From positions 2,413,669-2,477,668 of the forward strand of contig JAVLUZ010000273.1 in NCBI GenBank assembly GCA_036768485.1: 64,000 nt of DNA, in the 5' to 3' direction. Under the pieces are notes generated by a model. It did not search any database. It worked only from the letters and a program-made list of their open reading frames with translations, and was not told the origin of the DNA. The DNA comes from Mermis nigrescens (Eukaryota; Nematoda; Enoplea; Mermithida; Mermithidae). Below, piece by piece: positions 47,218 through 58,612 of the stretch. The number at the start of each line of letters is the position of its first letter. Positions within the stretch are counted from its first letter, which is position 1. Position numbers and translations under genes: made by a program.

Positions 47218-47392
47218 TACCGCAACACTATTTAGAAATATTTATGTTAACCGAAAAACATGAAAATTCAGGCGGCATTAATTGTGATGTCAGCCTGCAT
47301 GTAGAGATTAAAAGGCAGTTGATGTCTGGGAGTAAGAACAAGGAAGGGACTTCGATTCGAGCGATTAAAATGATTCGATGGTCTTTTGTATA

Positions 47393-48076
47393 CACGGTGT
47401 TGCATAATGATTTGCCCTACCCCTACGGCTACATGTGTAAGCGCAATATCAACATGCAATATGCCACCTTGTAGAAAATTCAATTCTGCGTTCAAGGAAC
47501 CTATTTTCAAAAGATGACTACCAATATAAAATTTTTTATTGTCCAAAAACAAAAATGATCAAAAAAATTTTCAATTTTTCGTCCTCTTTTCGCTAAAATT
47601 TCTTTCGCCAATTCACGTGAACTGCCTCGCTGACGACAATAACTTTGTTCAATAATGCTTTTCGTATCTTGAGATAAACTTTCGCTGCGACCACAATTCG
47701 AAAAATCCGTAAAACAATCGCTGGGTTTTTTCTTCCAGTTCTGCATAACCCTTCGAAGCTTAATCGCAACCCAACTAATGGAAATGAATGTTGCGCCGGC
47801 TAATTCCGCTTGGTAAAATGCCGATGATCGAATCCGATCAACAACTCGAGCAGTTTCCGAATCAAAACTCATTTTAACAACGAATATTCACAAATTTTAC
47901 TGAGTTCAATGACACATTCCTTTTTTTGCCTCTGTGTAAAGTTGACTGAATTTGTAAACTGTAAAATATAGTGTAAAACGCGCAATTGAATTCTCTACAA
48001 GATGATATATTGCATGTTCATGTTGCGCTTACACATGTAACTGTAGGGGTAGGGCAAATCATTATGCAACACCCTG
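47393..48076. mobile_element. Tc1/mariner-type element, internally deleted
   Basis: Inverted repeats of about 90 bp start CACGGTGTTGCATAATG and end CATTATGCAACACCCTG, with TA on both sides (47391-47392, 48077-48078). The interior holds only a transposase N-terminal fragment. Confidence 0.85.
47560..47872 (-). pseudogene. Tc1-like transposase N-terminal fragment
   Basis: The region around GRSESLSQDTKSIIEQ and SSRELAKEILAKRGRK resembles the second helix-turn-helix of Tc1-type transposases, which binds the inverted repeats. The DDE catalytic domain is absent; the frame runs into the inverted repeat. Confidence 0.55.
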
Positions 48077-48189
48077 TACAATGTCGTTATCTAACATTTT
48101 CAGATTTTTCTAATTTATTTGAATTTAATTAAATTAGCGAAAGAACTCCGTAGCACGAATATACCCGGAACGACATTATCATTACTAAA

Positions 48190-49310
48190 TGGAGGTCCCA
48201 CGGCAGTAAAACGAGAACAAAATTCGTTAACGATAATTATTTAATGATTGTGCGATCGAAAGGTGAAACAGGAAATGTAGAAAAATTAGAAACTGTAATG
48301 CCGAATCAAGAAAATGAAGGAGAAACAAATTCCTTTGAACATAACGCTTATTCAACTTAGTGCTTACAACACTCAAAATTTTCAGAACTTGAGCGCTGGC
48401 GATTAAGTCCATTTGTAGTACGGCAAGTAAAGAAATAATCGCATTTTTCGATGGATTTGATTTATTAGCGTTAGCTTCTAGAGACTGATGACAGTAAATT
48501 ATCGATTCTGCCATCGATCTGCAACACGCGTAACACGTGTTATAAAATCATGAAGACAAGCTTCTCTAATAAAATATCAATACGTTTTCTTTTGCTCAAT
48601 AAAACATGTGTTGCACTAAAAAAGGGGTACTGAGAAGCTTGCCACAAAAAATATATGGCCTTACAGTAAACTGCAAAAAATAGGCAACTAGATCACGGAT
48701 CTAGAGCCCGGTAAAAGTAAGGTTAAGGGATTATTACACTGAATGGGTTGAAGCTTTTCCAATGTCAATTATAACAGCTAAAGCAATCATTGATTTAATG
48801 TCGATAAAGTTATAATGCGCTATGGAGTGCCGAGTAGACTATTAAGTGACAATGGAACGAACTTTATATCAAAATTAATTAGCAACGTATGCAAAATTTT
48901 AAATTGAAAAAAATTTCCACAAGCCCTAATGAAGCTCTGACAGACGGTCTTGTTGAGAGATTTAATCGAACAATAGCTGACATTTCATCTACTATTGCAT
49001 CAGACGACATAAGAAGCATTGCTGCCAGTTGAAAAAAATTAACAGCGGATATTGCAAAACCTCCAAGTTTAGATGTATACAAGAAAACAAAGTTCCGAAA
49101 AATCGTTCCCAGGTAAAGATTGTAGTAGATCAGCGCATAAAAAGGGCGCAAGAAAGGCAAAAACGGCAATATAACAAAAACGGAAAAAAATATCGATTTC
49201 AAATAGGCAAATGCGTTTTTCTAAAAAACGAAGTACTAGACCCAGTGACAAAGAAATTAGCTTTTAGGTATGATCGGCCATACTGAATAGAAACAAAATT
49301 CGCAATGCAT
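48190..49310 (+). pseudogene. Shortened duplicate of gypsy element
   Basis: Primer-binding site TGGAGGTCCCACGG at 48190-48203, gag start to about 48580, then a jump to integrase sequence (LLSDNGTNF near 48835, VVDQRIKRAQERQKRQ near 49110). The copy at 21121-26960 contains the missing protease and RT. This copy lacks the nested hAT insertions. Confidence 0.78.
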
Positions 49311-50887
49311 ATTGTCTTTTTATTTGTATTTCTTATTTTTCTTGATCTTTCGTGTAATCTATTTTATCAAATTTGAATTGCATAAATGAATTTAAAGAAA
49401 ATCAAATGGCTTCCAAATTTCGGCAAATTTTTTGAATCTATATTATAAGTGTCTCAAACTGAGTAAAAATTGATAAGAATATTTTTTCAATGAAAATGAC
49501 GAACTTTAGTTTAAGTGATTTTTACAATGCTCACCATCAAATCAATATATTCATTTTAGACCTGATCTAGTATGTAACTCAAATATATAACTAAACTTCG
49601 TTCGAGGCGAACTGGGCGCATTTTGGTATAAAATATAAACTCAATACAAGGTAAGTGTACCGAAACTAATTTTTGGAGAAAATAATTGAAAGTCTCATTC
49701 TAAATCTTATTTTAATGAAGCCTGAAATTCATTGCATGTCTCCCCTTGTATAAAATGAGTGAATTCAATATTCTTTCGCCATATTTAGTTTTGATTTATA
49801 GTTTCAGCTTCAGTAAGTTTCGACAAAAAGCGTCATTACTGCTCCATCAAAAAGCATGTGAAAATATTATATCTGAGTAGCATAAAACTACTCGGCAGGC
49901 TATTGTTTTGAAAAATTATTTTGCTATAAAATCTTCTTTTTTTCTAGAACGGACGATTTTCGTAGGTTATGAGCAATTATTGATATGTTGAAATAATGCG
50001 GTTTAAGATTTACAGTTGAGTTAAAATTTGCCCTAGACTAAATGTTTTTGCATATTTTTAGAGGGCATTTGCCAGATCAATATTGCGTAATCATATACAT
50101 GAATTGACATAAGCAGTAAAGCATGCCTCTGGGGCGCTACAACAATAGACTATAGGTCGTGTTGAAGCATAGGCGCAAAGCGCCGAGCTCAGTACACTTG
50201 TATTTGAAGGCACAATTGCACTGTACCCCTTGAAGTACCAGGGCAAGCTAGGGCATGCTAGCTTTGGGGGAGGGGGTCGGGCCATACCCCTTGAGGTCCC
50301 AGAGCCAGCTGGGGCGTGCTAGCTCGGGGACCCAGGCTGTTTAGCCCGAGCACTTCCTCTGCAATTCCGTCGAATCTAGAGAAGACTTGAAGCATCAGTT
50401 TCACAGATTTAACTCGAGAGTATAATTCATCATAAAGCATAAGTACACTTACACTAAACGGATCAACTTCAATTTTTTGCAATTTCGCTCACCTCTTCAG
50501 AATTTGGTTCACATAGTTTTTGATAAATTCTCATTGATACTGGGACAATTTTAAACATTCCAGAACATTTTTGTTTATGATAAAATTTGATGCCTTCAAG
50601 ACTCGGACCTCGGGTTTTAAAATTGTAACTTCCACGTTCTACCACTAGACCAGACAAAGTGTAGCCAGAAAAATTTTATTCTCTATACATTTCAAAGGTT
50701 TACGCTGAATAAAATTCAATAGACATTTCTTTTATAGACTACATACATACTTTTTATCCATTAATTAAAAAATAATTTCAAAATGCTGTGATCGGGTCAT
50801 AACAAGCTAAAACGTGTATTACTCGCTATTATGATTGTATGATTAAGCACATATTGCTCAGATACATAGAAGCTGTGTGTACACATA
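49311..50887. repeat. Duplicate of 27000-27320 plus 30814-31720
   Basis: Collinear with the sequence on both sides of the Harbinger element, with the Harbinger absent. CCTGATCTAG at 49561 is the empty site. Contains a GC-rich block (50150-50345) like 31255-31465. Confidence 0.85.
50489..50797 (-). mobile_element. Candidate tRNA-like SINE insertion
   Basis: About 310 bp absent from the paralogous site near 31615. On the minus strand TGGTCTAGTGGTAGAAC resembles an A-box and GGTCCGAGTCTTG a B-box, near 50605-50660. Divergent and without a clear duplication. Confidence 0.45.
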
Positions 50888-50999
50888 ACCTCATATGTGG
50901 AAAGGTCTTATGCGAAAAATAACGTTTCTATTAAATTGGTGTACTTGCGGCTCAGTTTTTAGACCTGTGATTACAATCTTGCTAGTACTCAAAATGAGC
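50888..50999 (-). pseudogene. TBP-like gene, C-terminal fragment in duplicate
   Basis: Encodes the repeat 2 end (LILSTSKIVITGLK) paralogous to 31705-31820; cut at 50999. It shows that the duplication included part of the TBP-like gene. Confidence 0.75.
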
Positions 51000-52250
51000 G
51001 CCGTTGCTCTGCAATCTGGGATAGTATGTTTTGCGGAACAAAACAATCCGCATTGTTCAACATCAGTTTTATGCCCCTATCATGTTATATAGCAGATAAA
51101 TGAACTATGTCCATGGCTTTGGACCACGTTGCATATGTAGATAAAGTATCTACACGTGCCATTACTTGTACGGCCATTGCACACCTTAGTGCGCCTATTC
51201 CAACCATCCGGTCTTTTGTTTCCACTTGTGCAATCCAGCCATATATTCAGATCACGATAGTACGACATGCGGAGGCATTCCGACCACACAGTGTCATTTG
51301 GTTGGACTCTTCTCGCTACATGTTGCGAGGGATATGAAGATTCGACTTTTACTGTGGAACCCCTACAAGTCCCCTATCAATTTTTACAATTAAAACATAG
51401 GCGACATGACCGCTATTCACGTTGAGCCTGTGCAGAGACCCGAAAAATCTATGTGCAAGAAGCACACAATTTTTGTTATGAAAACCTTATATAATCTGTT
51501 TCTTCATATATTACTGTAGGCCATTCCCCCTACAATTATTAGTTAGTTTTGTGGCAGAGTTGCCTTTTTAATTTACTGGCGTGTCGTTTCCGACTGTATC
51601 AGCGCCCTAGCCTGTAAATTGTTTTGATTTGGTAAAAGCACAAAAACTAACTGTCTAGAGGTGCATTATACCGCAGGCAGTTAGGAATTGGGAAAAGGCC
51701 GGCCTCGACTTTATTTCTTGCCGGATTTTGTTGGGTAAAACCTTTTATTTATCATTTTGTGCAAAACTCATAATTCCACTTTCGAATCAAAAATCTATAA
51801 AACTTATTACATAATTTATATAGTGGATGACAGCCCGGAGTAGACCTCTTTGTTGTTGTCTTTTAAGTACAGAGTGCTATTGGAACCGGAATTTATAAGT
51901 TGTTTTGCCATAGGTAATCTAGCGCGAAACCTTTTCAATTCTTTTTGCGAAAAATTATTCTTTTGGTCTAAAAAAGGTCCAAGGGCCTAGGGCGAGTACC
52001 GAAGTTATCTAATTACTCCTGGTTAGGATCTGCACTCAGCATCTCCGTCCTGTAATCTCCATAAGTACCGGACCAGTTACGTCCATGGAGATTTTAGGTA
52101 ATAGGTATTTAGGATCATTTTGGAAGAGTGCAGGTTTTTACCGCAGCTTCTTGACCAGCGCTAGCTGTAGCATAAGTACTTAGGTAAGCCCCGAAGGTAC
52201 TTACTGGGGTTCGTTGCTTTGGTAGTTGTTGTGTGCAATAGCTTGAAGAA
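51000..52250. other. No supported gene
   Basis: Mixed-composition sequence at 51000-51350 with frames on both strands but no recognised family, then AT-rich sequence. Nothing called. Confidence 0.4.
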
Positions 52251-52251
52251 A

Positions 52252-52760
52252 ATGATACATACTGAAAAAATGATTCTTATACCTGCTGAAATAAGTGTGC
52301 GGACTAAACCTATCAATGTTGTGCTAGATTCCTTGGATAATGAAATGCAGAAAGTTTTGCATAGCAAAACTGTAGCTCCTTAAATAAAACTCATGACATA
52401 CAATCAGGCGCTTAACAGATTCAAACGACCATATGAACAAAAGTAGTAGCCATATAGAGCTAGTATAGTTAAAGATGCAAAAAATGCTCTTAGTGAGGAA
52501 GATTTGCTCGTTGGTATGCCAAAAATCAGATTCCAAAGGCAAAACTCCTTCTTCACTACATTCTTACAAATCCATTTATTGAAATTAAGCCTAATGGCGA
52601 GCTTGTGATAGATGACAATAAGATTGAAGGCTCAAACATTACAGATTTAGTTAATGATCTTGCATGTGAGCGTAAGAAAATAAGTAGGCATCCTGGCACA
52701 AAAGAAGGTAAGGAGATTTTTGCTGCAGGTAGTCAATTCGACTGGGATGAAAGTCTATAA
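52252..52760 (+). pseudogene. Conserved Polinton protein of unknown function
   Basis: Begins MIHTEKMILIPAE; ALSEEDLLVGMPK near 52485; then after a shift ALLHYILTNPFIEIKPNGEL near 52545-52605, ITDLVNDLACERKK and GKEIFAAGSQFD. This matches a protein I remember as frequent next to Polinton capsid genes; its function is unknown. Stops near 52381 and 52450 and a frameshift near 52535 break it. Its stop codon (52758-52760) lies inside the next gene's TATA box. Confidence 0.55.
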
Positions 52761-52763
52761 ATA
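52756..52763 (+). promoter_or_regulatory. TATA box of px-like gene
   Basis: TATAAATA 38 bp before the ATG at 52801, overlapping the upstream stop codon as at 2966-2973. Confidence 0.7.
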
Positions 52764-52800
52764 CTTATCATATTTAATTTCTTCAAACAAAATTACAAAA

Positions 52801-53196
52801 ATGCATGTTCAATTCAATCCTAACGATTACAACATTTGGTTGGACCACTACACAGGGCAGGCTGCCCAAACAGGTTATGGGTTGGAGGGGTATAAAGGCA
52901 TCCCATACCAGCGGGACGTGGGTCTTGTCAGCTTTTTCCGTTCGCTTTTCATAATGGCAGTCCCAGTTTTGTAGTCAATCGGTAAGCAAGTTGGAAAACT
53001 TGCTCTAGTTGCAGGTTCAAACATAGCACCTGACTTGGCCGATGGAAAACCGCTTTTTGAGTCTACTAAAGAACACTCAAAGAGAGAAGCTGCACAACTT
53101 TTTGATGAAGCCTCTCATGCCCTTCAGCAGCAGCAAGGAGAGGGTCTTGGTAGTCGCCCAAAGTATATAAATACCAGCATGATAGATGCTTTCTGA
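52801..53196 (+). pseudogene. Polinton small px-like protein
   Basis: 132 codons with a single nonsense codon (TAG 52972-52974). Blocks: QTGYG, GIPYQRDVGL, SFFRSLFIMAVPVL (hydrophobic), then SIGKQVGKLALVAGSNIAPD and a Gln-rich tail. Collinear with 35466-35803. It is followed by the capsid gene, whose TATA box lies within the last codons of this frame. Likely virion-associated; role inferred from position only. Confidence 0.68.
53166..53173 (+). promoter_or_regulatory. TATA box of major capsid gene
   Basis: TATAAATA 33 bp before the ATG at 53206, embedded in the 3' end of the px-like coding sequence. Confidence 0.7.
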
Positions 53197-53205
53197 AGCA
53201 AAAAA

Positions 53206-54430
53206 ATGGCTCTTGTAAACGGAAAATCTATTCCCAGTACTAAAACTGAATTGGACCTTTTCACGGTCCCTTCTACTCAAGTAGTGATAAAGCGTGGTTT
53301 CTGGCATGAAATTCTACCTACAAATCCTATGACCAATGAGGGGCCCTATGAATTTAGAGTACCTCCTGATCAACATTATATTCAGCTTAATAAAATTACA
53401 TTTAATTGCTACAGAGAATCAAAAACCAGTAGTTGCTGCTGGAGCAGCAGTGCCTGACTATGCGCCTATCAATCTTATTGGTAAGACTTTCTTTAAGCAG
53501 GTAAAATGCTTTTTAGGAGACAAATTAGTTTTTGACAGCTCTGATAAATACGCATATGGATCATATTTTGAAACTGAATCGAATTATGGGTACGATGCCA
53601 AACATTCACACTTGCAATCTGCGCTGTACTTGTACTTTCACGAGGGTGGAGGTGATGTTGACACAAAAGAGAATGAAGCATTCAAAAAACGTTCAAAAAT
53701 GTTCAAGGATGAAAATGTTGTAGAAGTTGCGGCCCCATTGCACATTGACATGTTCATGCAAGACAGATATTTAGTTAATTTTACCAATTTCCGCCTTGAA
53801 TTACACAGAAATAATAATGCGTTTGTTTTGCAGTGCTTTGAGGATGTCAACCTTGACATGAAAGTCTCCCGAATGAAATTTTTTATTCTTAAAGTTGAGG
53901 TTTTAGACACTGTGAATTTAGCTCTTGAGCAAACAATGCTTTTGTATACATCACAATTTCCCATTATGCGTGTAGTTTTGACTAATTTGCACATTTCAAA
54001 TCGTGCTAGAGAAACGCCCATTATACATTATTCACTGGTCACCTGCCTAGGCGTTTAGTGTTGATGTAAAAGTAACGTGCGGAGGTATAACATATCCTGC
54101 TTACCCTCTCAGCATTTCCTTTAAGCATGACATGACAGGTACTTGCAAGCCTATACTTAGATGTTTGATGCATTAGATATTTGGCACAAAGGTAATTTTA
54201 TTAGCAGAGAAGATTTTAAAACAAGTCACTGCTTTTTTGTATTCGATTTGACACCTGATGCAGATGATGGAGGACACTGGGACCTAGTTCGTGAAGGAAC
54301 AGCGAGCATTGCTGTTAGGTTTTCTGAAAATGTGACCGATTCTGGCATTGAAATCATTATATATGCTGAATTTGATAACTTAATAATGATTGATAAAAAT
54401 CGAAACACGTTGCATGACTATGATGCATAA
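53206..54430 (+). pseudogene. Polinton major capsid protein
   Basis: About 407 codons. N-terminal STKTELDLFTVPSTQ, GFWHEILPTNPMTNEGPYEF; a frameshift near 53395; then INLIGKTFFKQ and VVEVAAPLHIDMFMQDRYLV in the long frame to 54058; a shift and probable deletion near 54050-54160; then FVFDLTPDADDGGHWDLV and IIIYAEFDNLIMI to the stop at 54428-54430. It would form the hexon-like shell as a trimer. It aligns with 34117-35429. Only about two lesions separate it from an open frame. Confidence 0.9.
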
Positions 54431-54432
54431 AC

Positions 54433-54850
54433 ATGAACACTCTTGAAATATTCGAAATTCTCAGACATAATAATATATTTGCAGTCGTTTTCCCCATACA
54501 TCTTCTGCCACCTATAAAATTATCCTGCGGCTCTGGTTGTAAATTTGGACTCCAGTAAGGTACCAGGAACGCACTTAGTCGCAATTTTTCCAAAATAAGA
54601 AGCATTGCGAGACAGCTATGGGCTAGTACCAAATATGCAAATACATCAATACATTTCTGATAATGCGCTCTCATTTACATACAATAATATACAAGTAAAA
54701 GGGCTTTTTTCAATTAGCTGTGGTCATATGGTATCTACTTTTTGGTCTGCATGAGCCAAGGCATAAGTTTCACAAACATTGTTCTGTCTATGCTCAGTAA
54801 AAAAATTAATAAATACTTCAATAAACTTGATTTATATACATGGATACAAA
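54433..54850 (+). pseudogene. Adenain-like protease, element 3
   Basis: ATG two bases after the capsid stop (MNTLEIFEIL, matching the start at 34113). Readable motifs: NLDSSKVPGTHLVAIF near 54540-54585 with the catalytic His kept (the usual following Trp is Leu), DSYGL near 54615, SISCGHMVSTF near 54710 with the catalytic Cys. A shift near 54490-54535 and stops near 54592 and 54748 disable it. No TATA box lies just upstream, so co-transcription with the capsid gene is possible. Confidence 0.72.
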
Positions 54851-55330
54851 ACAGTTTTGCGAAACGCTTCCGAGCAATTAACAAGAGACAAATACTGCAG
54901 CCACATTCGTTACCAATCTGCCCAGACAAATCGCATTAACTGGTGGCCGGGAGGTCGGGTTAGCTGAAATAATTTATGCAAATACACGGCACATTGTTGC
55001 CGAGGAGCAGAATATGATACAATTTTATGATTTTCAAAATAATGTCCGAGTAAAAATGCTTATTCCTCAAGCAAGATAAATAAATATACATGATCTTGTT
55101 AAAACAATCAGTGAGGGAATAAAAATGGTTAGTTTGAAAGAAAAATTTGGATACATGCAATATTTTGGTATAAAGTATGATGAAAATAATATATTGTCAC
55201 TTAACAATCAATACTGAATATATTTTTAAAGTTTAAAGCTGATAAAGCATTTAATGTATATGCTAGGATTTCTAGAAAGTTAGCTTAGCGATATAAATTA
55301 TACTGTCGCACAAGAATTAATCATAGCTGC
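54840..55330 (+). pseudogene. Penton (minor capsid) protein, element 3
   Basis: ATG 54840; MDTKQF, LPSN, FVTNLPRQIALTG, EVGLAEIIYANT near 54955; then INIHDLVKTISEGI near 55080, as in the penton at 32966. Stops near 54879, 55078 and 55197; the C-terminal half is lost. A degenerate TTAATAAATAC lies about 30 bp upstream. Confidence 0.68.
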
Positions 55331-55349
55331 GTACAGGTATCTTATTCAT

Positions 55350-56570
55350 TATTCAAGGGTTTCGCAAGAATTTTCGACAATCAATTCGAAATTGGGCAAA
55401 TACATCTGATTTGCAAGTGCATTCCTTCTACGCAAGTTACAAGTTAGTGCTCGTATAACACGTTCTGATCGCGATTAATTAACTTTTAAATGCATGGCCT
55501 CTCCATCTTTAAGCGGTTTCCAAGGGCATAGCAAGTGGGACATAGATGGGCCATATGCCCTCTTTGAAAAATCTCAGAAATTTTATTGAGTTTTTCGGTG
55601 CAATAATTGTGTTTAGAAAATTGAGTTCAAAAAGGCAAAAGACGTCAAAATTTTCTGTATTATTATTTATTGTTGTATAGATCCATGAGTTTAGAAGCTT
55701 TAATCAGCTTGAATAATTCAGCGCTTCGGTGATTTAATGCATTATTTGTTCATTAAATGATACTGCGCATGCTTACCTAATAGTAAAAGTGAGCCTGTCT
55801 GTCTAATCTCTGCCTTGCTTGTCTTTCTTCACAAGGACACAAAATTTTATTGTACTTGTAAAGAATGGCCAAATTTGCTCGTTTTTCCGCATTTTCTGTT
55901 TTCTGAACTATACATCTTGTTAATAAGGTAATGAACCGATAGAAAGTCATCAATATGATTCGCAATTTAAAAAAGGATAATAGAAGAAACAAATAAATAA
56001 ATAAGAAATAAATAAGTAAATAAACGGTAAATAAACGAGGCTTGTTGTTAGTATAAAAAAAATGAAAAAATGCGAGAAATAGTACACATGTACATAAAAC
56101 AGTACATAAAATTATAATATGAGAAATTACGGTTTTTCCCAGGCACAAAAGTCTAAGTGAAACGAGAAGAAGTAAGCAGGAGTATATTCAGGAAAAATAC
56201 ACAAAAAAACATAAAAATCTATTAAAAGACGAGGTCATCAGAAAGGGAACTAGGTCGCTACAGTTTTGTACCTTTAATCGTCTGACTGTCACTGCAAACT
56301 AGCCGCACCAGTCTAGGCGGCTAGACTGCCTCTCAATCGAAAGAAAACGGGCAGCAACCAAATGGAAAGCAAATAAAGACGTGAAAAAATTTAGAAAATA
56401 TATTCAATGTGCTATTATGGTATTCTCAGGAAAATGCTGATATGACAAAAAATAGGCGAACGCGAAGAAGTTAGAAAAGCACAATCAATGTGCCCCTATT
56501 TGGGTAACTTGGCTTAATGCAGCACATTGGCAAAAAACTAGGCGAGGAAGAAAAGAAGGGAGGAAAGATT
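55350..56570. other. No supported gene
   Basis: AT-rich. A minus-strand frame at 55777-56148 looks like a membrane protein only because of T-rich codons. Confidence 0.45.
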
Positions 56571-56576
56571 AGTATA

Positions 56577-57143
56577 CTGGGGTTCAAGATTTTTCAAACG
56601 TCATAAAATGACTGTAAAAATGGTGGTATGACGAAAGAACACCATTTTTATCGTTTCTATCCAAGCACTCATCAGTTGGCAACAAATAAAAAACACTCAT
56701 CACCTATCATCAAGCACTGATCACCAAACCTGGGCGTGGGGAGTTGGGGGTATGCGACCCCCAGAAACCAAAATACCCCGCCCCAGAAATCGAAATACCC
56801 CCCCCCAGAATTCAATTTTTCAAATTTTTTTTGTCTTTTTCGCAATTTTTTGATGCCAATGGATAGTGCTTGATGAGAAACGTCGAAGAATGGTGTTTTT
56901 ATCGCCATACCACTATTTTTAAGGCCATTTTTCGACCTTCAAAAAAATCTTGCACTACCCCCAGAATTTTCTTGCTGCCCACGTATGCTGATCACTCATC
57001 GAACACCCTTTCTCACAATCATCCATTGGCATCAAACAATTGCGAAAAAAACAAAAAAAATTCAAAGATAGATTTCTGGGGGTATCTTAGTTTCTTGGGG
57101 GGTAGCATACCCCCAAACCACCCCCCACCTACGCCCAGGTGTG
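56577..57143. mobile_element. hAT MITE, family B, split by another copy
   Basis: Left end truncated; the right end CGCCCAGGTGTG is at 57143. Interrupted by the copy at 56725-56987. Internal CATCAAGCACT-type segments are partly expanded (CACTCATCA repeats). Confidence 0.75.
56725..56987. mobile_element. hAT MITE, family B, with 8-bp duplication CTGATCAC
   Basis: From CAAACCTGGGCGTGGGG to GCCCACGTATG. Perfect CTGATCAC at 56717-56724 and 56988-56995. Inserted in another copy of the same family in the opposite orientation. Confidence 0.9.
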
Positions 57144-57149
57144 TTAGGT

Positions 57150-58405
57150 ACCCGTATCCAATCAACCCAGACTTATACGTTGCCAAACTCAATAATATAA
57201 TCAACGCATATGCTATATACAGCAACAGATACATACATGACAGCGCTCACGATGTTAACTTTAATAGCAAACTACGTAAAAACTTTATAACTTCACCATA
57301 ATGTATCTTTACACTCTCAATGAAAATGGACTGCTTTGAATTGAATCAGACAGATAATTGACGCCTAGTTTTAGCATCCTTTTCGCCCTACAAAGACGTT
57401 TGGCGCCGATAATCTTACTAAGCTAACAAGACTAAGGTAAAGTAATTAATTAATAATTAATAATTCATCAATTAATTAATAATTAATTAATTAATCAATA
57501 ATTAACGTAATTAATCTTTATTCCGAACTGTGTTTTTATTCATGTGAAACTATTCCGCCTTTGACTTAGCCGCATAAGATCAATTTCTGTAGAGCTTCAG
57601 AAGTTATGTAATGCACTTAGTACTTAGTCGCTGTAAAAGTATGTTAAGTAATAAATCGGTCGGAAAGTTAAAAGCTAGATGAAGAGCGAGAAAAGCTATC
57701 GGCGTTTATCGGGCGAGACCATTAAATAAGAACTCCCGTAATCCTCTGTTATGCAAAAAATCATAAAAAATACATGCTAAAAGATATCTGTCTTACTTTC
57801 TCTACTCCTCAGCTCAAATCTCTCACCGACTATTGACTACTCATCACACCGTGTTTGTTACACATTTTACTATTCGCTCAGCGATTATTCCTTGTTAGCT
57901 AAATTCTCTACGTTCGACTCTTCTAGTAAATTGATATTAGCTTAGAACTCACTACACCCATCAGTTTTGATAATTGTGGTTGTTTTACAACTAATTAGAC
58001 CCAAATTTCGACACTGAAAGCCCCAAGGGAAAGGATTATCAGTTGCTACACTATACTGGAACCGCCCGTCATTGAAATTAAAAGGTAGATTAATTGTTGT
58101 GCTTTTGCTGACTCATCTGTTCTAAGCTGAATTCTAAACGTTGCTCGTGGTACCCCGGTCTCATAACACAAAATCTCCAAATCGGAAACTAGCTGAAATG
58201 ACTAAACTACCGTCGATTTTTAAGACTTACAAGATCTTCTGACTACTAGCGCTCAAGACATTACTAGAAGGACGTTAGTATTGTTTTGACTGTTGTTCAA
58301 GAAAACTCACCCTCCTTTTAACCCGAAACCAGCCTCCACTTTTTTACGGAAATTTTAACTAATACATAGCCGACTGGCTTTGAATATTCAATCGCTTCAC
58401 GATGG
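57150..58405. other. No feature seen
   Basis: AT-rich; TTAATTAATAA simple sequence at 57445-57510. No gene supported. Confidence 0.5.
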
Positions 58406-58408
58406 CTT

Positions 58409-58612
58409 CACCAGAAACCAAAATACACCCCTCCAGAATTCTATTTTTGAAAAGTTTTCTGTTATTTTCGCAATTTTTGATGCCAATGGATAGTGCTCGA
58501 TGAGAAACGTTGAAAAATGGTGTTTTTCCACCATAAAATCATTTTTAAGACTATTTCTTTGACCTTTCAAAAATCTTACACCCTCCTCCCCTCTAGAATT
58601 TCGGTGGAGCCC
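58409..58612. mobile_element. hAT MITE, family B, fragment
   Basis: CCAGAAACCAAAATACACC through AATGGATAGTGCTCGATGAG to GAGCCCACCTAT; both ends are incomplete or diverged. Confidence 0.7.

Larger units (their letters stand above)
52252..55330 (+). mobile_element. Polinton element 3 remnant
   Basis: Plus-strand block: conserved unknown protein, px-like, major capsid protein, protease, penton. Each has few lesions, so it is younger or better preserved than Polinton 2. Termini are not identified. Confidence 0.87.

Noticed and set aside
46586..47474. Very long frames on both strands rich in Ile, Asn and Leu
   Set aside because: They are translations of the AAT/ATT microsatellite.
50258..50657. 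Minus-strand frames as a novel gene next to the TBP-like fragment
   Set aside because: The paralogous site at 31.5 kb has stops, and half of the frame lies in a SINE-like insertion.
55777..56148. Candidate multi-pass membrane protein on the minus strand
   Set aside because: Hydrophobicity comes from A/T-rich codons; there is no homology, splice or promoter support.
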